Below, in pieces: positions 9,401 through 12,787 of a DNA stretch of 12,787 nucleotides (positions within the stretch are counted from its first letter, which is position 1; every line of letters begins with the position of its first letter). The position numbers were made by a program, and so were the translations under genes. The stretch is from Phoronis ovalis (lineage: Eukaryota > Phoronida > Phoronidae). The notes under the pieces were generated by a model. That model saw only the letters and a list, made by a program, of their open reading frames with translations. It was not told where the DNA came from and ran no database searches. The stretch is from NCBI GenBank assembly GCA_028565635.1, contig JAOXYB010032864.1, forward strand, positions 1 through 12,787, read 5' to 3'.

Positions 9401-11549
9401 GAAATACGATATTTTGCTAGTAATGACAATCAGTCTAACGTGAACTATTTTTTATATTTTTCCCTGCGGTTAACCTTTCCTTAATTGTTTCACTTAATAA
9501 TTGTTTGTAATTGTAGGTGTCTGGTTTTACATCATTAAAATGGTGGCAAGAGTGGCTACTCTCACAAATGTAAGTAGTGTTGTCAAATTTGCCATACTAC
9601 ACTACCTACATAGTGTTTTGCAAAAAAAATAATTAAAATAAAATTGTGCACATCTTAAAGATTTAACCACCGGTAATCTTTTCTTCATTTCTCCTCTTAG
9701 GCCTTTATTATTGCTTTCACATCTGACTTTGTTCCGAAGATGGTATACAGATATTTCTATTCACCATATAACGGAGAGAATGAAAGTGTAATGAAAGGCT
9801 ATGTTGCCTGGTCGTTGTCCTCGTTCAATGTCACAGATTTTGAGCCTCTAAGTCGTCCTAGTGACACCAATATAACAGACGGAGGCATCGTGTACGATTG
9901 CAGGTTAGTCGATCTCTAAAAGATTTTTTTGTTTATATTTTATGATATGTTTTCTTGTGTTACCATTTGACCAATACTGTTTAGTGGAAAGAATTCTACT
10001 AGAATGTTGATTATCGTAGCGGTTGGTGAAGCCTCAATGATTAGATGCGTGGACAAAATCCTTTCTGCCATTGCTGCTTTTAATAATATCTTTTATGCAC
10101 AAAAATATTGCAATGAATTGAAAGCAGACTTGTTCAACTCGATGATTATTTGCAAGGAGTGGTCAATGTTTGAACAATCCATTACTTTTCCCAATAGCAA
10201 TAGTACTGTACAATAAGAAAATTCCGCATCCCTACTAGATATCATTTCATAATGGTATGTGCTGCCACCTGTACAGCTTTTGAAATGTTCACTACATTAC
10301 AGTAGTGTACATACTAGGTTTACTTATTGCTCGGTTTGAAATGAAGTACTTTGCACTGAAGCCCTTTACTTATTAAAGTTAATCTTTATAAAAATGTATT
10401 TGCAGTTATCGTGACTTCAGATCTGGACCGCAAGATGATTACAGCTTCACGCTGGCTTACTGGCATGTTTTAGCAGCAAGAATTGCATTTGTTTTAGTGT
10501 TTGAGGTAAAATTTTCAACAAATTTAAAGCAGACATAAATTGGTATAAAACTTATGCAACTTTGAACACATTTTTGAAACAATTTACTTCTAAATTGCTT
10601 GTATTGTAGTCAGATACACAATAGTTGTGGCCGTATACCTGCAATAGACCATTTACATGCACTTGTTGGAGCCACCAGTCCTAAAACCCAAACCTTCCCA
10701 GCATGTCGCATTTTGTGAATGAACAATGACATAGTTCGCCATGCACTCGCGCAATTCATTCACAAAACGCTGTTAGTATACTTCGCTTCCTTCACATACT
10801 GAGCCAAAACCGAAACAAAATCTTATTACCGTTTGTTTAAGAAATGCTTTCTTTTTGTAAGTTACCTTGTATTTTGATACATAAAACATTATTTATTAAC
10901 ATTTTATTACTTTGATTAAATTTCACTGCTTCATGAGTTACTGTTTAAAACTCTGACAATGACGTAGTTCGTGGGCGCTCGCGCAATTCATTCACAAACG
11001 CTATATTCTGGACTTCCTTCGCATACTGAGCCAAAACCAAAACAAAATCTTATTACCATTGGTTTTAAGAAATGCTTTGTACTTTTTCAGATCACTATTT
11101 TAATATATAAACCTTCATTTATTAACATATTATTACTTTGATTAAATTTCACCACTTAATGCATTTCTAAATTCGGGTTTTTTAAAAACTGTATTGTTTT
11201 CAACGAAGAATCCTGGGATCGAAGGGTCCGATGGAAGTATTGGTTGCTGCAACGTAACGGACAGATACAGATACAGACGGACAGATGGAGGTGCTGCCAT
11301 CAAGTGCATGCAAATAGTCTATTGTTGATGCCCAATTCTGCTGAGATTGAAACAGGCTTTAATGAATATTCATTTCTGTTGCAGCACCTTGTCATATTCT
11401 TGACAATGCTTGTCGCGTACCTGATACCAGATGTTCCGACAGATGTCAAGCTTCAAGAACTACGAGAAAAATACTTATCAAAACAAGCTCTGTACAATGC
11501 TGAATTAATCCGGGCAAAGGCCAAGGAATCCCCAGAAAAAATAGATTAA
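247..11549 (+). CDS. Anoctamin (TMEM16 family) gene, 5'-partial, 13 constitutive exons plus five alternative exons
   Basis: This is a membrane protein of the anoctamin family: dimeric calcium-activated chloride channels and/or lipid scramblases of the plasma membrane or internal membranes. The exons join in frame as 247-413, 731-813, 1358-1495, 1890-2054, 2701-2737, 2999-3110, one of A-E, 7532-7629, 7985-8121, 8484-8636, 9517-9569, 9701-9903, 10406-10505 and 11385-11549. Every junction has GT-AG ends and matching phase. Family signatures read in order: [73 protein letters not shown] and IPDVP. About 554-556 codons are visible, carrying TM2-TM10; the N-terminal domain and TM1 lie upstream of the window. 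The six calcium-site residues are all present. By remembered similarity it is nearest to human ANO3-ANO6; I cannot choose the orthologue or decide channel versus scramblase. Confidence 0.95.
414..730 (+). other. Intron 1
   Basis: Donor gttagt, acceptor atattttag, phase 1. AT-rich and without recognisable features. Confidence 0.85.
731..813 (+). CDS. Anoctamin exon 2: end of TM2 and cytosolic FWKRK/YDWD segment
   Basis: Completes TM2 ([11 protein letters not shown]) and enters the cytosol with YDWD followed by an acidic run (EEEE). The FWKR...Y.WD pattern is one of the most conserved anoctamin signatures and fixes the frame. It starts in phase 1 (g|ca = Ala) and ends in phase 0 at gag|gttagt. 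Confidence 0.93.
814..1357 (+). other. Intron 2
   Basis: Donor gttagt, acceptor tcttctaaag, phase 0. The 544 nt hold no coding-like segment or repeat that I can see. Confidence 0.85.
1358..1495 (+). CDS. Anoctamin exon 3: cytosolic TM2-TM3 linker and start of TM3
   Basis: Begins with the conserved RPEYEA motif, then a basic linker (RHKRKN) and a stretch matching the anoctamin region just before TM3. It ends inside TM3 (SSVVVVFFM). Both ends are phase 0 (aag|gag and atg|gtaatg). In family structures this linker lies on the cytosolic face. Confidence 0.93.
1496..1889 (+). other. Intron 3, with AT-only low-complexity tract
   Basis: Donor gtaatg, acceptor gtatttcag. Roughly 1510-1630 is almost pure A/T with many TATATA and ATATAA runs. 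No coding potential is seen. Confidence 0.85.
1890..2054 (+). CDS. Anoctamin exon 4: TM3, short extracellular loop, TM4
   Basis: A hydrophobic helix ending in YRIV ([20 protein letters not shown]) is TM3. A short loop follows, then a second helix ending in ILNK ([15 protein letters not shown]), which is TM4. In the family TM4 lines the subunit cavity with TM5 and TM6, forming the ion or lipid path. Both splice phases are 0 (cag|att and aag|gtaaga). Confidence 0.93.
2055..2700 (+). other. Intron 4
   Basis: Donor gtaaga; acceptor preceded by a long T-run (ttttttttcag). The 646 nt contain only short chance open frames, mostly on the minus strand, without family similarity. Confidence 0.85.
2701..2737 (+). 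CDS. Anoctamin exon 5: 37-nt small exon (TM4-TM5 linker)
   Basis: Encodes twelve residues, [12 protein letters not shown], plus the first base of a Glu codon completed by the next exon. LYEKVA..LTN.E is a hallmark of the anoctamin TM4-TM5 linker, so this very short exon is secure despite its size. It has strong sites: ttttttcag| and |gtaagt. It goes from phase 0 to phase 1. Confidence 0.93.
2738..2998 (+). other. Intron 5
   Basis: Donor gtaagt, acceptor catcctgtttcag, phase 1. It includes a short A-run near 2790. Nothing else is visible. Confidence 0.85.
2999..3110 (+). CDS. Anoctamin exon 6: TM5, constant exon before the alternative cluster
   Basis: Encodes [18 protein letters not shown] and the TM5 helix ending FYIAFFKG. 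The Lys of FFKG corresponds to mouse TMEM16A Lys603 at the outer pore. The exon stops after the first two bases (ag) of an Arg codon at donor gtatgc, so any partner exon must supply one base first. All five alternative exons do this with A or G, always giving Arg. This is the common 5' partner of exons A-E. Confidence 0.94.
3364..3424 (+). CDS. Alternative exon A (TM5-TM6 extracellular loop)
   Basis: Acceptor ctcacatag|; reads (R)[20 protein letters not shown], then donor gtacag. Length 61 nt, phase 2 to 0. It keeps the family's RFVG start and YRxE end but lacks the Pro-Gly turn and is the longest version (20 whole codons). Net charge about -1. Tyr-Arg is retained, so the equivalent of mouse TMEM16A Arg621 is present. 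The frame stays open past the donor, but those residues are intronic. Confidence 0.85.
3425..3957 (+). other. Intron between alternatives A and B, with a probable exon relic
   Basis: Donor gtacag, acceptor tatttttcag. It contains a strong acceptor (gctttttttgcag, ending 3711) followed by a sequence resembling a dead alternative exon; see the separate entry. Otherwise featureless. Confidence 0.75.
3712..3764 (+). pseudogene. Probable dead copy of the alternative exon
   Basis: A textbook acceptor (T7-gcag) precedes ataacctgggcataaggat. In the cluster's phase this reads Arg, stop, then Pro-Gly-His-Lys-Asp-Asn. The PGH part matches exon D closely (cctggacatgag against cctgggcataag, 10 of 12) and sits where the Pro-Gly turn belongs if about three codons were lost. 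A possible donor remnant, gtggat, lies at 3765. In-frame TAA codons at 3713 and 3734 mean it cannot encode the loop. I infer decay of a former sixth exon; a chance match is possible. Confidence 0.35.
3958..4015 (+). CDS. Alternative exon B, the most divergent version
   Basis: Acceptor tatttttcag|; reads (R)[19 protein letters not shown], then donor gtgctt. Length 58 nt, phase 2 to 0. The RxxGxP start fits the family, but the end is YYPET instead of YRxEE. The Arg equivalent to TMEM16A Arg621 is therefore Tyr, and the Glu-Glu before the invariant Cys becomes Glu-Thr. It has only one basic residue, net about -2, the most negative of the five. A TGCATG lies 58 nt past its donor. Either a specialised loop or an exon under weak constraint. 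Confidence 0.75.
4016..4497 (+). other. Intron between alternatives B and C, with two weak exon-like segments
   Basis: Donor gtgctt, acceptor tgttctaatag. Two places (4183 on and 4387-4438) have an acceptor followed, in the correct phase, by FV..P-like or RFHG-like residues; see the findings. A TGCATG is at 4074-4079. Confidence 0.7.
4498..4552 (+). CDS. Alternative exon C (canonical RFVGRPG loop)
   Basis: Acceptor gttctaatag|; reads (R)[18 protein letters not shown], then donor gtgcca. Length 55 nt, phase 2 to 0. It is the closest of the five to the vertebrate loop (RFVGRPGDY... in TMEM16A), with the Pro-Gly turn and an ending of YRLDE. Four Arg give a net charge of about +1. It is the best candidate for the ancestral form. 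Confidence 0.88.
4553..5543 (+). other. Intron between alternatives C and D
   Basis: Donor gtgcca, acceptor tttttgtgttag. The 991 nt include the four-copy 19-bp tandem repeat (5197-5272) and a TGCATG at 5170-5175. No further copy of the loop exon was found. Confidence 0.8.
5197..5272. repeat. Tandem repeat, 4 copies of 19 bp
   Basis: Four consecutive identical copies of attaactcattatataatt run from 5197 to 5272. Perfect identity suggests recent expansion. It lies in the intron between exons C and D and is likely to vary in copy number. Confidence 0.95.
5544..5601 (+). CDS. Alternative exon D ([10 protein letters not shown] loop)
   Basis: Acceptor tttttgtgttag|; reads (R)[19 protein letters not shown], then donor gtttga. 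Length 58 nt, phase 2 to 0. The Pro-Gly turn and GYRxEE end are conserved; one extra residue lies between the leading Arg and Gly-Tyr-Pro. Net charge is about zero, plus one His, which could make this version pH-sensitive (inference). Confidence 0.87.
5602..6582 (+). other. Intron between alternatives D and E
   Basis: Donor gtttga; acceptor with a long pyrimidine tract ending ttattcag. It has A/T low complexity near 5867-5905 and a C8/A-run near 6423-6440. No further loop exon is supported. Confidence 0.8.
6583..6637 (+). CDS. Alternative exon E (RVNGMPGNY loop)
   Basis: Acceptor accttattcag|; reads (R)[18 protein letters not shown], then donor gtttgc. Length 55 nt, phase 2 to 0. It is very like the vertebrate ANO loop (G.PGNY...G.R.EE). 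Net charge about +1. It is the last exon of the cluster. A TGCATG begins at the fourth base of its downstream intron and overlaps the donor region. Confidence 0.88.
6638..7531 (+). other. Intron after alternative E, with repeated 11-mer and complementary site
   Basis: The 894 nt carry three copies of GCATGGCTTTT (6642, 6693, 7241) and one AGCCATGCA (6952-6960) able to pair with TGCATGGCT at 6641 and 7240. Three TGCATG motifs lie here. The acceptor is cttgtgctttag. No certain exon was found. Confidence 0.75.
7532..7629 (+). CDS. Anoctamin exon 8: TM6 with calcium-binding Asn and Glu
   Basis: Begins [11 protein letters not shown], the conserved Cys-rich entry to TM6, and continues [18 protein letters not shown]. 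The first Asn of NNF (7604-7606) and the Glu (7616-7618) match TMEM16A Asn650 and Glu654, two of the six calcium ligands. It starts in phase 0, as required by every alternative exon, and ends in phase 2 (cc|gtaagt). This is the common 3' partner of exons A-E. Confidence 0.95.
7630..7984 (+). other. Intron 8
   Basis: Donor gtaagt, acceptor tttctcatttag, phase 2. AT-rich; nothing else seen. The Met at 7926 opening the frame into the next exon is intronic. Confidence 0.85.
7985..8121 (+). CDS. Anoctamin exon 9: cytosolic TM6-TM7 linker and EYLEM
   Basis: A basic stretch (RSRKSKK) is followed by RWEQDFDL and FEEYLEM, all typical of the TM6-TM7 cytosolic linker. The two Glu of E-Y-L-E (8106-8108 and 8115-8117) correspond to TMEM16A Glu702 and Glu705, calcium ligands on TM7. 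It ends in phase 1 at g|gtatgt. Confidence 0.94.
8122..8483 (+). other. Intron 9
   Basis: Donor gtatgt, acceptor ttttgcttttcag, phase 1. No features are visible in the 362 nt. Confidence 0.85.
8484..8636 (+). CDS. Anoctamin exon 10: TM7-TM8, calcium ligands EIRLDA
   Basis: The most conserved part of the family: [18 protein letters not shown] (TM7), then [17 protein letters not shown] (TM8) and [13 protein letters not shown]. Glu 8564-8566 and Asp 8576-8578 match TMEM16A Glu734 and Asp738, completing the six-residue calcium site. Phase 1 at both ends (g|ta and g|gtaatt). Confidence 0.97.
8637..9516 (+). other. Intron 10
   Basis: Donor gtaatt, acceptor gtttgtaattgtag, phase 1. Short open frames on both strands (about 8987-9261) have no family similarity. 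I see nothing else in these 880 nt. Confidence 0.8.
9517..9569 (+). CDS. Anoctamin exon 11: start of TM9
   Basis: Encodes [17 protein letters not shown] after the split Gly of DIG. This aligns with the family segment DIGIWYNIL..V..L.VI.N leading into TM9. It ends in phase 0 at aat|gtaagt. Confidence 0.9.
9701..9903 (+). CDS. Anoctamin exon 12: TM9 and TM9-TM10 extracellular loop
   Basis: Reads [18 protein letters not shown], the family's SDF.P..VY motif at the end of TM9. The long extracellular loop carries three possible N-glycosylation sites (NES, NVT, NIT) and the conserved LSSFNVTDF. It ends at the conserved Cys before YRD.R. Phase 0 to 2 (gcag|gttagt). Confidence 0.95.
9904..10405 (+). 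other. Intron 12
   Basis: Donor gttagt, acceptor aaaatgtatttgcag, phase 2. A 70-codon open frame at 10004-10216 has no family similarity and no acceptor or donor in a usable phase. Otherwise featureless. Confidence 0.8.
10406..10505 (+). CDS. Anoctamin exon 13: YRDFR motif and start of TM10
   Basis: The split Ser codon leads to [14 protein letters not shown] and then [16 protein letters not shown]. These match the family's C.YRD.R..P and the AA.LAF...E opening of TM10. Phase 2 to 0 (gag|gtaaaa). Confidence 0.95.
10708..10770. repeat. Inner inverted repeat, 15-bp arms
   Basis: gcattttgtgaatga (10708-10722) and tcattcacaaaacgc (10756-10770) are reverse complements at 14 of 15 positions, around a 33-nt loop. 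Only the right arm is repeated in the second tandem copy. Confidence 0.7.
10723..11165. repeat. Diverged tandem duplication, two copies of about 230 bp
   Basis: Copy 1 (about 10723-10935) and copy 2 (about 10956-11165) share acaatgac.tagttcg, ctcgcgcaattcattcac, catactgagccaaaacc, acaaaatcttattacc and tactttgattaaatttcac in the same order. The offset is 226-233 bp. Substitutions and small indels show it is not recent. It lies inside the inverted-repeat element. Confidence 0.85.
11261..11288. repeat. Short ACAGAT/ACGG simple repeat
   Basis: Irregular repeats of acagat and cggacagat lie just inside the right terminal inverted repeat. Simple-sequence tract; no function inferred. Confidence 0.5.
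11385..11549 (+). CDS. Anoctamin exon 14 (last coding exon): TM10 and C-terminus
   Basis: [18 protein letters not shown] completes TM10 and gives the family's IPDVP motif at the dimer-facing helix. A charged cytosolic tail follows ([13 protein letters not shown]...), ending EKID-stop at 11547-11549. The tail after TM10 is short compared with several vertebrate anoctamins. The open frame upstream of 11385 comes from the transposon-like element and is removed with the intron. Confidence 0.95.
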   Translation, partial: HLVIFLTMLVAYLIPDVPTDVKLQELREKYLSKQALYNAELIRAKAKESPEKID

Positions 11550-12545
11550 ATCGATGAAAAATGGTAAATCAGTAATATTGATATCTCTGTCAGAATCTTT
11601 ATGTATTAATGTTACTAGTGCTAGTCTTATACTAAGATGAGGGCTGAACCAAACAATTTCTAAAATATAATACTTGTGTTGCAGAAGTATGACATCTGTT
11701 TCCACAAAATTTAAATTTTTGCTGTGAATTATAAAATGTTTGGTTCTGTTGTGTAGGTTCCTAGTACAAACTAGGTTACTGTTGAAAAGAGCAGAGCGCT
11801 GCAAGGACTAAAATAATATGGATGTTAAAATGAAATACTAAATCATACATTTGTATATTCATGAGAAGTTTCAGTGTTATATTAGGGATCCCAAAATGCT
11901 GAAAATGAATGCTAAAAAGTTCATGCCTGTATAAGTCCTATTAACTATTGTATAGTTGTTAAAGTAGTAGTTATGCCCCCTAGTGAAGACTAACAGAACT
12001 ATTAGAAAGTTCCTACGCCCGCTGGATCACATTGATCAAGAATTAGTGTAGTGGGATTCAGTTGCAATGAGATAAATTGAATGGTTATGTCTTAAATGTG
12101 TTGAATTTAACTGTTCTTTGTTTCGTCATTATGTTTCCTAAGGTTTGTAATATTCCTCATAAAAAAGAAAATATTTTGGATACGCATTATAATAGTACAT
12201 GTGAATGCTAATATTAACGAACTGGCTAGAGTATAATCGTTGAGAACAATCGAGCAAAAGTATCCAATATACTAGTGTAACATTATATTAGAATGATGTT
12301 AGAATTCTTTAGTTTTTTAAATATTGATTTTTCAATAACCAGTTTTATATATATTATGTTTGTGATTGTTGGGATTTCTATTTTCGTACATTGCATGTTT
12401 GTTTGTTTAGAAATAATTTTCTATATGCTTTATATTCTATTGCTGTCAGTTACGGGAAAAATTAATGCAAGTTTTTGTTTTCTCATCGCTGCATATTTTC
12501 CCACCATTTTACCCGGATGATAATAAAATTTTGTTAAAGTATCAG
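11550..12545 (+). other. Probable 3' UTR
   Basis: About 1 kb of A/T-rich sequence follows the stop codon, with no further exon-like segment. An open frame at 12293-12520 is hydrophobic only because the DNA is T-rich. The UTR end is inferred from the poly(A) signal at 12522. Confidence 0.6.
12522..12527 (+). terminator. Candidate poly(A) signal AATAAA
   Basis: This is the only exact AATAAA I found after the stop codon, with T/G-rich sequence within 40 nt downstream. An ATTAAA overlapping the stop codon (11545) is too early to be likely. Confidence 0.55.
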
Positions 12546-12787
12546 GGATCTTCCGCATTGTTCTTATACAGGGTTGAAATGGGTTCTTTTGTGACCAGTT
12601 AAATCATTCTGTGATCCCCTTAAACCTACTAGACCGTATTATTCGGGATTTTTACTTTCTTTTGAGAGACAAAGAGATTTCTGGGATTCGTGTTTATCAA
12701 GCCTCTTTCTACAAAAAGTGAATGTTATATATTTTCAAGTCTTTTTTAATCAAGTATAAAAATGTAATATCTAATTATTTGTGTATG
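12546..12787. other. Downstream flank, nothing recognised
   Basis: AT-rich sequence after the proposed cleavage region; no coding, repeat or RNA feature seen. Confidence 0.5.

Larger units (their letters stand above)
10642..11324. mobile_element. Non-autonomous DNA transposon-like element with 35-bp terminal inverted repeats
   Basis: The left end 10642-10676 (starting caatagaccatttacatgca) and the reverse complement of the right end 11290-11324 agree at about 29 of 35 positions without gaps. The 683-bp interior has no long open frame, but contains a diverged tandem duplication and a second inverted repeat. This fits a MITE-like element. No clear target-site duplication is visible next to these ends, so the true ends may be slightly different, or the insertion is old. 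Confidence 0.6.
10506..11384 (+). other. Intron 13, enlarged by a mobile-element-like insertion
   Basis: Donor gtaaaa, acceptor catttctgttgcag. Most of the 879 nt is the inverted-repeat element at 10642-11324. Removing it would leave an intron of about 200 nt. Confidence 0.8.

Noticed and set aside
10004-10216. 70-codon open frame in intron 12
   Set aside because: No splice sites in usable phase and no resemblance to neighbouring exons.
11244-11384. 101-codon open frame beginning before the last exon
   Set aside because: The upstream part is the right end of the inverted-repeat element plus intron; the family-like sequence starts only after the acceptor at 11384.
12293-12520. 75-codon hydrophobic open frame after the gene
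   Set aside because: Hydrophobicity follows from T-rich codons; it ends just before the AATAAA and sits in the 3' UTR.

Overview
The window holds most of one eukaryotic gene on the + strand, cut at its 5' end. It encodes an anoctamin (TMEM16 family), the ten-pass calcium-activated chloride channels and phospholipid scramblases. The sequence is AT-rich, the exons are short (37-203 nt) with GT-AG introns of about 130-1000 nt, and the protein reads like human ANO3-ANO6 throughout. This fits an invertebrate animal genome, but I cannot name the species. No other gene, RNA gene or prokaryotic feature is visible.

Layout. Positions 1-246 are intron of the unseen 5' part, with a small hairpin. Six constitutive exons (247-3110) encode the TM1-TM2 extracellular loop, TM2, TM3, TM4 and TM5. 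Between 3111 and 7531 lie five short exons of 55-61 nt (A 3364-3424, B 3958-4015, C 4498-4552, D 5544-5601, E 6583-6637). All five are alternative versions of one piece of protein, the start of the TM5-TM6 extracellular loop at the outer mouth of the pore. Seven constitutive exons (7532-11549) then encode TM6 to TM10 and a short cytosolic C-terminus ending at TAA 11547-11549. An A/T-rich 3' UTR follows, with an AATAAA at 12522.

The main discovery is this cluster of five apparently mutually exclusive exons. Each enters in phase 2 and leaves in phase 0 with length 3n+1, so exactly one must be used. Skipping all of them gives a stop seven codons into exon 8. Splicing any two in order gives a stop inside the second. 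Their donor sites are all weaker than those of the constitutive exons. TGCATG (the RBFOX motif) is concentrated in the cluster introns, and at least one dead copy of the exon seems to sit in intron A-B. The channel core, including all six calcium-binding residues, is constant, so the gene appears to swap only the extracellular pore-mouth loop (net charge about -2 to +1).

Other structure: a roughly 680-bp element with 35-bp imperfect terminal inverted repeats in the last intron, containing an internal tandem duplication, and a 4 x 19-bp tandem repeat between exons C and D. With one alternative exon the visible coding sequence is about 554-556 codons. The missing part is the cytosolic N-terminus and TM1.
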